Assembly: GCF_000165795.1 (NCBI RefSeq)
Contig: NZ_CM001022.1
Location: forward strand, 2,265,812 to 2,329,811
Direction of reading: 5' to 3'
DNA length: 64,000 nucleotides
Source of the DNA: Aminomonas paucivorans DSM 12260
GTDB taxonomy: Bacteria; Synergistota; Synergistia; Synergistales; Synergistaceae
Position numbers and translations under genes: made by a program. Below, one piece after another: positions 34,229 through 43,264 of this stretch. The notes beneath the pieces are model-generated. The model saw nothing but the letters and a program-made list of their open reading frames with translations. It ran no database searches and was not told the origin of the DNA. Within the stretch, counting starts at the first letter, position 1. Every line of letters starts with the position of its first letter.

Positions 34229-35731
34229 CTATCCCGGAAACTCCAGGCTCCGGGCCCGCCAGGCCCAGTTGCCCCCCTTCGACGCCGGACGGTTCATCCG
34301 GGCCGAACCGGGGAGGCCCTGGAGATCCTGAAGCGGCACCACCGCCAGGCGGGATGGGGACTGGAGGGCCAACCGGGTCAGCTCCCGCGGCACCTCCTCC
34401 GCCCCCACGGGGCGCCCCAGGTAGTCGAAGAGGGCCCGTTTCTCCTCCCCCGTGGCGTCGGAGGTCCACCAGCCCCGGGCGGTGTTGTTGTCGTGGGTCC
34501 CCGTGTAGACCACCCCCAGGGGCTCGTGGTTCGGGGGAAGGTGGGGGTTGTCCCCGTCGCCCCCGAAGGCGAACTGGAGCACCCGCATCCCCGGCAGACG
34601 GTAGCGGTGCATCAGGGCGATCACGTCCTCCGTGATGACCCCCAGGTCCTCCGCCACCAGGGGCAGGGGGGAGGGAACGCCGGGGGGCAGGTCCTCCACG
34701 GGAGGAACCCCGAAGGCGGCGTGGAGGGCGTCGAAGAAGGCCTTCCCCGGACCGGGGCGCCAACACCCCTTCACCGCCGTGGCCTCCCCCGCCGGGATGG
34801 CCCAGTAGCCGCAGAACCCCCGGAAGTGGTCGATGCGCACCGTGTCCAGCCCCCGCAGGGTCCAGCGCAGCCGGTCCACCCACCAGCGGAAGCCCTGGGC
34901 CTCCAGGACGTCCCACCGGAACAAGGGGTTGCCCCACCGTTGTCCCGTCTCGCTGAAGTAGTCCGGCGGCACCCCCGCCACCTCCACGGGCCGACCGGAC
35001 GCATCCAGCTGAAAAAGCTCCCGGTGGGCCCAGGCGTCCGCCCCGTCGGCGGCCACGTAGATGGGCAGGTCCCCGAAGAGGTGCACCCCCGCCCCGGCAC
35101 AGTGCCCCTTCAGGCGGTCCAGCTGCCGGTGGGCCAGAAACTGGACGAACCCCTCGAAGGCCATCCGTTCCCCCGCCGAGCCGTCCCGGTCCAGCGCCGC
35201 AAGGGCCTCGAGGCTGCGGTCCCGCAGAGCCTCGGGCCAATCGGTCCAGGGAACCCCGCCGAACCGCTCCTTCAGGGCCACGAAGCGGCACCAGTCCCGC
35301 AGCCACCCCGAGGCCTCGTCGGCGAAACGCTCCCGGTCCTCCCGGAAGCGCCCGTCCCGTCGGGCCCGGTCCCAGGCGGCGGCCAGCAGACGGTTCTTGG
35401 CGCGGACCGATCGTTCCAGCTCCGCCCGGTCCGGCCGGGCCGGGGCGATCCGGGCGGCGGCCTCCTCCCCCTCGTCGATCCATCCCTCTTCCCGGAGGTC
35501 TTCCGGGGAGACGAGGAGGGGGTTCAGGGCGAAGGCGCTGGGGGAGGCGTAGGGGCTGAACCCGAAGGCCCCCTCCACGGGCCCCAGGGGCAACACCTGC
35601 CAGACCGACCAGCCCCGGTCCCCCAGGGTCCGGGCGAACCCCCGGGCTCGGGGCCCCAGATCCCCCACCCCGTAGGGGCCGGGCAGAGAGGTCACGTGAA
35701 GCAGCACGCCCTTGCGTCGCCGGGAGAACAC
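34229..35731 (-). CDS. malQ: 4-alpha-glucanotransferase (GH77)
   Basis: 500 residues, cytoplasmic amylomaltase that disproportionates maltodextrins. Motifs include HVTSLPGPYGVGDLGP, FSPYASPSAFALNPLLV, VAADGADAWAH, DTVRIDHFRGFCGYW (nucleophile Asp in the R-I-D-H context), LVAEDLGVITEDV (Glu acid/base region) and YTGTHDNNTARGWW. Start is GTG, with GAGGAGGGG upstream, overlapping the region after glgB by a 12-base gap. Length is typical. Together with GlgB it remodels alpha-1,4-glucans. Confidence 0.93.
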   Translation of the reverse strand: MFSRRRKGVLLHVTSLPGPYGVGDLGPRARGFARTLGDRGWSVWQVLPLGPVEGAFGFSPYASPSAFALNPLLVSPEDLREEGWIDEGEEAAARIAPARPDRAELERSVRAKNRLLAAAWDRARRDGRFREDRERFADEASGWLRDWCRFVALKERFGGVPWTDWPEALRDRSLEALAALDRDGSAGERMAFEGFVQFLAHRQLDRLKGHCAGAGVHLFGDLPIYVAADGADAWAHRELFQLDASGRPVEVAGVPPDYFSETGQRWGNPLFRWDVLEAQGFRWWVDRLRWTLRGLDTVRIDHFRGFCGYWAIPAGEATAVKGCWRPGPGKAFFDALHAAFGVPPVEDLPPGVPSPLPLVAEDLGVITEDVIALMHRYRLPGMRVLQFAFGGDGDNPHLPPNHEPLGVVYTGTHDNNTARGWWTSDATGEEKRALFDYLGRPVGAEEVPRELTRLALQSPSRLAVVPLQDLQGLPGSARMNRPASKGGNWAWRARSLEFPG

Positions 35732-35743
35732 CCCATCCCCTCC

Positions 35744-37657
35744 TCAGGCAGGCTCGAAGAACGAAAAGGACAGCCCCGGCAGGTCCAGGCACAGGCTGTG
35801 GGGCCGACCGTGGCAGGGAACGTCCTCTCCCTGCCGCCCCCCCAGGTTGCCTCCCCCGGAACCGCCGTAGCAGGGCGCGTCGGAGTTCAGAAGCTCCCGC
35901 CAGAATCCCCCCCGGGGCACCCCCACCCGGTAGCCCCGCCGGGGCACGGGGGTGAAGTTCCCCACCCCCAGCACCGTCCCCCCGTCCCCGTCCAGGCGCA
36001 GGCAGGCCAGCACCCCTCCGGCGGAGTCGGTGCAGTCGATCCACTGAAACCCCTGGGGGGAGAAATCCAGCCGGTGCAGGGCGGGACGGCTGCGCAGCAG
36101 GGCATTGAGGTCCCTCACCCAGCGGCGCACCCCGTCGTGCAGAGGGTCCGTCAGGATGTGCCAGTCCAGGCTGCGGTCGTGGTCCCACTCCCCCTCCTGG
36201 CCGAACTCGTCCCCCATGAAGAGAAGCTTCTTCCCGGGATGGGCGAACATCCACCCGTAGAGGAGCCGGAGCCCCGCCGCCTTGTTCCAGGAATCCCCCC
36301 ACATCTTGCCCCACAGGGAGCCCTTGCCGTGCACCACCTCGTCGTGGGACAGGGGCAGGAGGAAGTTCTCCGTGTAGGCGTACCACATGCCGAAGGTAAG
36401 CTCGTTCCAGTGCCATCGGCGGTGGATGGGGTCCCGGCCCATGTGGGCCAGCACGTCGTGCATCCACCCCATGTTCCACTTCATGCCGAACCCCAGCCCC
36501 CCCAGGAAGACCGGGCGGCTCACCTGGGGCCAGGCGGTGGACTCCTCCGCGATGGTCTGGATGCCCTCGTAGCGGCCGTAAAGCTCTCCGTTGGCATCCT
36601 GAAGGAACTTCACCGCCTCCAGGTTCTCCCGCCCCCCGTAGCGGTTGGGGACCCACTGCCCCTCCTTGCGGGAGTAGTCCAGGTAGAGCATGGAGGCCAC
36701 CGCGTCCACCCGCAGGCCGTCGGCGTGGTACCGATCCAGCCAGAAGGAGGCGGAGCTGGCCAGGAAGCTGCGCACCTCGTTGCGCCCGTAATTGAACACC
36801 CCGGACTTCCAGTCCGGGTGGAACCCCTGCCGGGGGTCCGCGTGCTCGTACAGGCAGGTGCCGTCGAAGAAGGCCAGGCCATGGCCGTCCTGGGGGAAGT
36901 GGGAGGGCACCCAGTCCAGGATCACCCCGATGCCTCGGCGATGCAGCTCCTCCACCAGGGCCATGAAGTCCTGGGGGTCCCCATAGCGCCGCGTGGGGGC
37001 GAAGTACCCCAGGGTCTGGTACCCCCAGGAACCGTAGAAGGGGTGCTCCATCACCGGCAGGAACTCCACGTGGGTGAACCCCATCTCCTGGACGTAGTTC
37101 CCCAGGCGCGCACCCAGCTCCCGGTAGCCCAGGAAGCGGTTTCCCTCCTCCGGGACCCGCTGCCAGGAGCCCGGATGCACCTCGTAGACCGACCAGGGAG
37201 CCCCCAGGGCGTTGCGCTCCCCCCGGGAGGCCATCCACGCCCCATCTCCCCAGTCATAGTCCAGGGACCACACCCGGGAGGCGCTCTTGGGCGGGGCTTC
37301 CCAGGAGACGGCGAAGGGGTCCCCCTTCTCGAAGAGCCGCCCCTGCACCTGGGAACGAAGGCGGTACTTGTACAGCGCCCCGGGGCCCACCCCCGGGACG
37401 AAGCCCTCGTGGATCCCCGACCCGTCCCACCGGGAGGCCAGACGGTGCGCCCCGTCGTCCCACCCGTTGAAGTCCCCCACCACGGAGACCCACTCCGCGT
37501 TGGGAGCCCACACGGAGAAGAGGGTCCCCGGGACGCCCTCCACCGTCATGGGGTGGGCCCCCAGGACCTCGTAGAGCCTCGTGTGGTTCCCCTCCCGAAA
37601 CAGGTAGAGGTCGTAGTCCGTCAGGAGGCTCACGCCATGCACCACCGATCCGGCCAT
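35744..37657 (-). CDS. glgB: 1,4-alpha-glucan branching enzyme (GH13)
   Basis: 637 residues. An N-terminal beta-sandwich CBM48 domain ([26 protein letters not shown]) is followed by the GH13 barrel: [21 protein letters not shown], nucleophile in [12 protein letters not shown], acid/base in IAEESTAWP, and transition-state Asp in [12 protein letters not shown]. The order and length match bacterial GlgB of the shorter group. First gene of a leftward unit glgB-malQ-kinase-GGDEF. It introduces alpha-1,6 branches in glycogen. Confidence 0.94.
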   Translation of the reverse strand: MAGSVVHGVSLLTDYDLYLFREGNHTRLYEVLGAHPMTVEGVPGTLFSVWAPNAEWVSVVGDFNGWDDGAHRLASRWDGSGIHEGFVPGVGPGALYKYRLRSQVQGRLFEKGDPFAVSWEAPPKSASRVWSLDYDWGDGAWMASRGERNALGAPWSVYEVHPGSWQRVPEEGNRFLGYRELGARLGNYVQEMGFTHVEFLPVMEHPFYGSWGYQTLGYFAPTRRYGDPQDFMALVEELHRRGIGVILDWVPSHFPQDGHGLAFFDGTCLYEHADPRQGFHPDWKSGVFNYGRNEVRSFLASSASFWLDRYHADGLRVDAVASMLYLDYSRKEGQWVPNRYGGRENLEAVKFLQDANGELYGRYEGIQTIAEESTAWPQVSRPVFLGGLGFGMKWNMGWMHDVLAHMGRDPIHRRWHWNELTFGMWYAYTENFLLPLSHDEVVHGKGSLWGKMWGDSWNKAAGLRLLYGWMFAHPGKKLLFMGDEFGQEGEWDHDRSLDWHILTDPLHDGVRRWVRDLNALLRSRPALHRLDFSPQGFQWIDCTDSAGGVLACLRLDGDGGTVLGVGNFTPVPRRGYRVGVPRGGFWRELLNSDAPCYGGSGGGNLGGRQGEDVPCHGRPHSLCLDLPGLSFSFFEPA

Positions 37658-37824
37658 CCCCTCGCCCCCCTCGTGTCGTGATGCCCCATTTTACCCTCTA
37701 ACGGCTTCCCGGGGAAAAGTCGCCTCCCCCCGGTGCGTTCCATGGACTATACTGACCCTCCGAGCCCCACCCTGCGGCGCCCCTTCGGGGCCGCGCCGCC
37801 CCATCCCCCCTTGCGAGGTGCCCC

Positions 37825-40071
37825 ATGGATTCCCACGATTACATCGGCGTCCGAGACGCCAGCGAACACAACCTGAAGCACCTTTCCCTGAAGATCCCCA
37901 AGAGGAAGATCGTCCTGTTCACGGGCATCTCCGGCTCGGGGAAGTCCTCCCTGGTCTTCGACACCATCGCCGCCCAGTCCCGAAGGGAGCTGCACGAGAC
38001 CTTCCCCTCCTTCGTCCAGCACCTGCTGCCCCGGTACGACCGACCGGAGGTGGCGGCCCTGGAGAACCTGCCCGTCACCATCCTCATCGACCAGAAGCCC
38101 GTGGGGGCCAACATCCGCTCCACCGTGGGCACCTACACGGACACCCACGCGCTGCTTCGGCTCCTCTACTCCCGCATGGGCAAACCCTTCGTGGGCTACT
38201 CCGACGTGTTCTCCTTCAACCACCCCAAGGGGAGCTGCCCCTGCTGCGAGGGGCTGGGCTTCGTGGAGGACATCGACGAGTCCCTGCTCCTGGACCGGGA
38301 CAAGTCCCTGAACGAAGGGGCCATCCGGTTCGTCAGCTTCGGGGTGGACACCTGGCGCTGGAAGCGCTACGTCTACAGCGGCCTCTTCGACAACCACAAG
38401 AAGGTGCGGGACTACACCCCCCAGGAGCTGGACCTGCTGCTCCACGCGCCGCAGCAGAAGGTCCCGAACCCTCCCGCCCGGTGGCCCAAGACGGCCCTGT
38501 ACGAGGGCCTCGTCCCTCGCATCAAGCGGTCCATCCTGCACCAGAAGGAGGCGGACCACCACCGGGAACAGATCGCCCAGCTGGTCACCCGCATCCCCTG
38601 CCCCTGCTGCGGGGGCCTAAGACTCAACGCGGAGGTCCTTTCCTGCCGCATCGGGGGGCTCCACATCGCCCAGTTCACCGCCCTCTCCGTCGACGGGGGC
38701 ATCGCGTTCCTGGAGGGTCTGGACCCCGGCCCTTTCCGGGATCTGACCGAGGCCCTTCTCGCGAGGCTGCGCACCCTCTCGGGCATCGGCCTGGGGTATC
38801 TGTCCCTGGATCGCCCCACCACCACCCTTTCCGGAGGGGAGGCGGCGCGGGTGAAGCTGGCCAAGTTCCTGGGAAGCAGCCTCTCGGACCTGGTCTACGT
38901 GATGGACGAGCCCAGCGCGGGGCTGCACGCCTACGACATCGAGCTGGTGAAGCGGGCGGTCCTGCGGCTGAAGGAGCGAGGGAACACGGTGCTGCTGGTG
39001 GAACACCATCGGGACTTCTTCGACATCGCCGACCTGGTGGTGGAGCTGGGGCCCGGGGCGGGGGAAAAGGGCGGAGAGATCACCTTCCAGGGAACCCCTT
39101 CGGAACTGCGGGGATCCGAAACCGCCACGGGTCGGGTCCTGCGGGAGGGGGCGGCCTTCCGTCGCCCGGGCCGGGAACCCAAGGGCTTCCTGGAGGTCCG
39201 GGCCGGAGGCCGCCACAACCTGAAGGGAGTGGACGCCCGGTTTCCCCTGGGCTGTCTGACGGTGGTCTCGGGGGTGGCGGGCAGCGGCAAGAGTTCCCTG
39301 GTGGAGGAACTGATGCGCCAGAACCCCGATCGCCCCTTCACGGTCATGGAACAGGGGGCCGTGGGGGTCCAGTCCCGATCCACCCCGGCCACCTATCTGG
39401 GGTTCGCCGACGCCCTCCGGGACCTCTTCGCCGCCCGAACCGGCCAGAGCAAGGGGCTGTTCAGCTTCAACTCCGCCGGGGCCTGTGGGGAGTGCAAGGG
39501 CAAGGGGTGGATCGAGACCAACATGGCCTTCATGGGGACGGTCTCCCACCTCTGCGAGGCCTGCAGGGGGAGGCGGTTCTCCCCGGAGGCCTGCGCCCAT
39601 CTGTACCGGGGCCTCTCCATCGCGGACCTCTACGACCTGGACGTGGACCGGGCCCTGGACTTCTTCCGGGAGGAGGAAGATGCCCTGGCCGCCCCCCTGC
39701 GGCAGCTGCAGGAGGTGGGGCTGGGGTACCTGCGCCTCAACCAGGCCCTGCCCACCCTCTCGGGAGGGGAACGGCAGAGGCTGAAGCTGGCGGCCTGCCT
39801 CGGGGGGCGGAAGCAGATCTACGTGCTGGACGAACCCACCTCGGGGCTCCACCTGCAGGACATCCGGGCCCTCATGGCCTGCTTCGAGAAGCTCCTGGAC
39901 CAGGGCAACGCCCTGGTGGTGGTGGAACACAACCTGGACGTGCTCCGCGCCGCGGACTGGGTGGTGGACCTGGGGCCCCACGCGGGGGACCGGGGGGGGG
40001 AGGTGCTCTACCAGGGGCCGCCGGAGGGGTTGGTGGCCTGCGACCGCTCCGTCACGGCGCGGTATCTGTAG
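37825..40071 (+). CDS. Short UvrA-family ABC ATPase (no UvrB-binding insertion)
   Basis: 748 residues, about 190 shorter than UvrA. Two ABC modules: GISGSGKSSLVFDT (Walker A 1) with signature LSGGEAARVKLAKFLG, and GVAGSGKSSLVEEL (Walker A 2) with signature LSGGERQRLKLAACLG. Zinc-like motifs CPCCEGLGF and CGECKGKG, typical of UvrA, remain. The region that binds UvrB is missing or short, and the middle of the first module is compact. Relatives are called UvrA paralogues or drug-resistance UvrA-like proteins and may act on DNA-bound drugs. A role in standard nucleotide excision repair is unlikely. TATACT lies at 37748-37753. Confidence 0.82.
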   Translation: MDSHDYIGVRDASEHNLKHLSLKIPKRKIVLFTGISGSGKSSLVFDTIAAQSRRELHETFPSFVQHLLPRYDRPEVAALENLPVTILIDQKPVGANIRSTVGTYTDTHALLRLLYSRMGKPFVGYSDVFSFNHPKGSCPCCEGLGFVEDIDESLLLDRDKSLNEGAIRFVSFGVDTWRWKRYVYSGLFDNHKKVRDYTPQELDLLLHAPQQKVPNPPARWPKTALYEGLVPRIKRSILHQKEADHHREQIAQLVTRIPCPCCGGLRLNAEVLSCRIGGLHIAQFTALSVDGGIAFLEGLDPGPFRDLTEALLARLRTLSGIGLGYLSLDRPTTTLSGGEAARVKLAKFLGSSLSDLVYVMDEPSAGLHAYDIELVKRAVLRLKERGNTVLLVEHHRDFFDIADLVVELGPGAGEKGGEITFQGTPSELRGSETATGRVLREGAAFRRPGREPKGFLEVRAGGRHNLKGVDARFPLGCLTVVSGVAGSGKSSLVEELMRQNPDRPFTVMEQGAVGVQSRSTPATYLGFADALRDLFAARTGQSKGLFSFNSAGACGECKGKGWIETNMAFMGTVSHLCEACRGRRFSPEACAHLYRGLSIADLYDLDVDRALDFFREEEDALAAPLRQLQEVGLGYLRLNQALPTLSGGERQRLKLAACLGGRKQIYVLDEPTSGLHLQDIRALMACFEKLLDQGNALVVVEHNLDVLRAADWVVDLGPHAGDRGGEVLYQGPPEGLVACDRSVTARYL

Positions 40072-40110
40072 GGCGGGACGGAGCGTTTCCGGGGAAAAGG
40101 GGGAATCGGT

Positions 40111-40119
40111 TGCTATAAT
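40111..40119 (+). promoter_or_regulatory. Extended -10 promoter of the FAD-linked oxidase gene
   Basis: TGCTATAAT: a perfect TATAAT at 40114-40119 with the TGn extension at 40111-40113, and no good -35 box. It lies 36 bases before the ATG at 40155. Confidence 0.75.
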
Positions 40120-40154
40120 CCTCCCAACTTGCACCCTTACAAGAGGTGACCCCC

Positions 40155-41582
40155 ATGGAAGAGCGACAACCCTACGGGAGCGTGACGGCAAAAACCCTCC
40201 GGGACCTGGCGGAGCTGGTGGGGCCCCGCAACGTGAGCGGCGACCCGGAGAAGCTGGCGGCGTACTCCCACGACGAGGTGCCCTCCGCGTCCCTGCCCGA
40301 AGCCACCCTGGCCCAGGCCCTGGTGTTCCCGGAGAGCACGGAGCACGTCTCGCTGGTGATGGCCTACGCGGACCGACACCGCATCCCCGTGACCCCTCGG
40401 GGGGCGGGGACGGGGCTTTCCGGCGGGGCGGTGCCCGCCTGCGGGGGCATCCTCCTCTCCTTCGAGAAGATGAACCGCATCCTGGAGCTGGACCGGGAAA
40501 ACCTCACCGTCACGGTGGAACCCGGGGTGGTGACGGCGGAGATCAACCGGGCAGCGGCGAAGCACCGGCTCCTCTACGCCGGGGACCCCTGCAGCGGCGA
40601 CGCCTCCTTCATCGGGGGCAACGTGGCGGAGAACGCGGGGGGCAACAAGGTGATCAAGTACGGCGCCACGGGAGCCCAGGTCCTGGGGCTGGAGGCGGTG
40701 CTGGCGGACGGGTCCGTCACCTGGTTCGGGGGCAAGCGGCGCAAGGACGTGACGGGGTACGACTTCGTCCACCTCCTGGCGGGCTCCGAGGGCACCCTGG
40801 CGGTGATCACGAAGATCATCCTGCGCCTGCTGCCCCTGCCCAAGCACACCACGGACCTGCTGGCCCCCTTCGGCTCCGTGGAGGAGGCCCTGGGGTTCGT
40901 CCCCCGCATCGTCATCGAAGCGGGGCTGCTGCCCGCGTCGGTGGAACTTCTGGACCGGCGGGCGGTGGAGGTGGCCATGCGCTACCTGAACGCCAAGCTG
41001 CCGGAACCCGACGCGGCGGCCCACCTGCTGATCCAGCTGGAGGGGAACGACCCGGAGGTGCTGGCGGACGAGGTGGAGAAGGTGGGGGACCTGTGCCTGG
41101 CCCACGGGGCGCGGCAGGTGTACGTGGCGGACAACCGCACCGCCCGGGACAAGCTGTGGAAGGCCCGCAAGGCGGTGCCGGAAGCCATCGTGGCGTTCCA
41201 CTCCCGCTACGCCAAGGAGGACGTGGTGGTGCCCACGGGTTCCGTTCCGACGCTCATGGTGGCCCTGGAGGAGGTGGACCGTGCCTGGGGGGTGGAACAC
41301 ATCGCCTACGGCCACGTGGGGGACGGGAACATGCACGTCACCCTGCTGCCCCCGGAGGGACCGGAAGGGCCGGAGAAGCTCCGCGAGGCTCGCCACGACC
41401 TGTACCGCCGGGTGGCGGCCCTGGGAGGCACCCTGTCGGGGGAGCACGGCATCGGCCTCAAGCGCCGGGACGACACCCCCCTGTTCCTGGACGAGGCCCA
41501 ACTGGCCCTGATCCGTCGGGTGAAGGCCGCCTTCGACCCCAAGGGCATCCTGAACCCCCGCAAGATCGTCCCGGGGAACTGA
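40155..41582 (+). CDS. FAD-linked oxidase, GlcD/2-hydroxyacid dehydrogenase type
   Basis: 475 residues from ATG 40155 with AGAGG 8 bases upstream (a GTG three codons earlier is less suitable). Vanillyl-alcohol-oxidase-type FAD domain: PVTPRGAGTGLSGGAVP, CSGDASFIGGNVAENAGG, GYDFVHLLAGSEGTLAVIT, and the C-terminal GHVGDGNMHVTLLPP and SGEHGIGLKRR. Known relatives oxidise D-lactate, glycolate or other 2-hydroxyacids, often with a ferredoxin or electron-transfer-flavoprotein partner. No iron-sulfur partner gene is next to it. Acceptor and substrate are open. Confidence 0.88.
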   Translation: MEERQPYGSVTAKTLRDLAELVGPRNVSGDPEKLAAYSHDEVPSASLPEATLAQALVFPESTEHVSLVMAYADRHRIPVTPRGAGTGLSGGAVPACGGILLSFEKMNRILELDRENLTVTVEPGVVTAEINRAAAKHRLLYAGDPCSGDASFIGGNVAENAGGNKVIKYGATGAQVLGLEAVLADGSVTWFGGKRRKDVTGYDFVHLLAGSEGTLAVITKIILRLLPLPKHTTDLLAPFGSVEEALGFVPRIVIEAGLLPASVELLDRRAVEVAMRYLNAKLPEPDAAAHLLIQLEGNDPEVLADEVEKVGDLCLAHGARQVYVADNRTARDKLWKARKAVPEAIVAFHSRYAKEDVVVPTGSVPTLMVALEEVDRAWGVEHIAYGHVGDGNMHVTLLPPEGPEGPEKLREARHDLYRRVAALGGTLSGEHGIGLKRRDDTPLFLDEAQLALIRRVKAAFDPKGILNPRKIVPGN

Positions 41583-41593
41583 GGGCAACGAAA

Positions 41594-41625
41594 AGGGGCC
41601 GGAGCGGATCGCCGCCCCGGCCCCT
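41594..41625. terminator. Bidirectional terminator
   Basis: A 14-bp inverted repeat (41594-41607 with 41612-41625, one mismatch) lies between the convergent FAD-linked oxidase and acyl-CoA ligase genes. CTCCTCTT follows on the plus side and CGTTG on the minus side. Confidence 0.65.
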
Positions 41626-41642
41626 CTCCTCTTGCGGTACTC

Positions 41643-43124
41643 CTACGCCTCCAGGTCCCGGAGGGCCCGGCGCTGCACCTTGCCGGTGCTGGACAGGGGC
41701 AGCTCCGTCACGAAGCGCACCTTTCGGGGGACCTTGAAGTGGGCCAGCCGCTCCTTGCAGAAGTCCACCAGCTCCTTGGGGGTGACGGAGGCCCCCTCCT
41801 GGAGGATCACGAAGGCCTTGACGATCTCCCCGGTCAGGGGGTTCGGCTCCCCCGCCACGGCGGCGGTGTGCACCGCCGGGTGCTCCTGGAGAACCCGCTC
41901 CACCTCCTGGGGGTACACGTTGAACCCTCCCACGATGAGGATGTCCGTGGCCCGCTCCAGGACCGTAACGAAACCCTCGTCGTCCAGGCGCACCACGTCC
42001 CCCGTGTCGAACCACCCGTCCACGAAGCGCCCCTCGGAGTTCGCCGGATCCCGGAAGTACCCCGAGGTGACCGAGGGCCCCTTCACCCAGAGCACCCCGT
42101 CCTGTCCGGGAGGCAGGACCTGCCCCTCCGGGCCCCGCACCTGCACCTGGTAGCTGTCCAGCACCGTCCCCACGGTGCCCAGCTTGCGCCTCTCGTAGTC
42201 CGGGTTCACGGACACCACGGGGGAACACTCCGTGAGGCCGTACCCCTCCAGCAGTCCCGCCCCCAGGAGATCCCGGGCCCGCCGGTCCAGCTGGGGGTTC
42301 AGCCGGTCCCCCCCGGAGATGATGAAGGAGAGGGATTCCGGCCGAGCCCCTCCCCGGCCCACCGCCCCCAGGAGGAGGGAGATCATGGTGGGCACCGCCA
42401 CGATCCCCGTCACCCCGGCCTGGCGGATGGCTTCCAGGGCCGCCTCGGCGGGGATGAAGGTGGGCAGAATGGCCTGTCCCATGGAGCAGAGAAGGGGCAG
42501 TACCCCCGCCACGCTGAAGCCCAGAGTGTGGAAGTTGGGCAGGGCGTTGAGAAGCACCCCCCCGGGGTTCAGATAGGGGATGTGGCGGGTCACCGCGGAG
42601 GTGTTGTCCAGGAGGTTGCCGTGGCTGATGGGCACCGCCTTGGGAAGCCCCGTGGTGCCGGAGGTGCTGAAGACCACCGCCGTGTCCGCCCCGTCCGGGG
42701 CCCCCCCCCGGCCGGTGAAGTCCCCCAGGGGCCCCTCGGCGGAGGCCGCCGTCCAGGGGAGGTTCAGGGGCGCCAGGGCGGAGGCCAGTTCGGGCTTCTC
42801 CGCAGGCACCACCGCGGAGTGGACGTCCAGCATCCCCAGGGTCCGCTGCATCCCCTGGATCCCCGCCTTGAGGTTCAGGGGAGCGATGGCCCCTCCCAGG
42901 CGCCAACAGGCAATGGACAGGGCCGTGAGCAACGGAGAGTTGGGCAGAGGGGCGGCCAGGCGCATCCCCTCCCCGAAGCCCGACCGCGCCAACGTGGACT
43001 CGCAGGACCGAACCAGCCGGGACAGGTCCTCCCGGCTCCACCAGGACCCCTTCCACCAGATACAGGGGGCTGCGGGGTCCTCCCGCAGCCGTTCGAGAAG
43101 GGCCTCCTCCAATCGCTCCGCCAT
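41643..43124 (-). CDS. AMP-forming acyl-CoA synthetase family protein
   Basis: 493 residues from the ATG complementary to 43122-43124 with AGGAG upstream. Adenylate-forming enzyme: P-loop STSGTTGLPKAV, GGDRLNPQL, LEGYGLTECSPVVSVN, WFDTGDVVRLD, and the C-terminal lysine in STGKVQRRAL. It activates an unknown carboxylic acid as acyl-AMP and then acyl-CoA. The acid substrate is not predictable from the motifs. No transcript partner is obvious. A TAGAAT box on the minus strand at 43212-43217 is a candidate -10. Confidence 0.88.
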   Translation of the reverse strand: MAERLEEALLERLREDPAAPCIWWKGSWWSREDLSRLVRSCESTLARSGFGEGMRLAAPLPNSPLLTALSIACWRLGGAIAPLNLKAGIQGMQRTLGMLDVHSAVVPAEKPELASALAPLNLPWTAASAEGPLGDFTGRGGAPDGADTAVVFSTSGTTGLPKAVPISHGNLLDNTSAVTRHIPYLNPGGVLLNALPNFHTLGFSVAGVLPLLCSMGQAILPTFIPAEAALEAIRQAGVTGIVAVPTMISLLLGAVGRGGARPESLSFIISGGDRLNPQLDRRARDLLGAGLLEGYGLTECSPVVSVNPDYERRKLGTVGTVLDSYQVQVRGPEGQVLPPGQDGVLWVKGPSVTSGYFRDPANSEGRFVDGWFDTGDVVRLDDEGFVTVLERATDILIVGGFNVYPQEVERVLQEHPAVHTAAVAGEPNPLTGEIVKAFVILQEGASVTPKELVDFCKERLAHFKVPRKVRFVTELPLSSTGKVQRRALRDLEA

Positions 43125-43264
43125 GGGCGTCTCTCCTCTCTGTGAAAGGTCCCCCAGGAGATCGGACCTGCAAATCCAAGGCATCCCCCCGGTTTCCCTC
43201 GGGAACACCTTATTCTACAGGGGCCAAAGGACCTTGTCCCCGGCAAACATCGCGCCCCCGTTCC

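Noticed and set aside
29537-37681. Open frame of 2714 codons on the plus strand
   Set aside because: It lies antisense to the hybrid kinase, MalQ and GlgB genes. It is a high-GC artefact with no domain signal.
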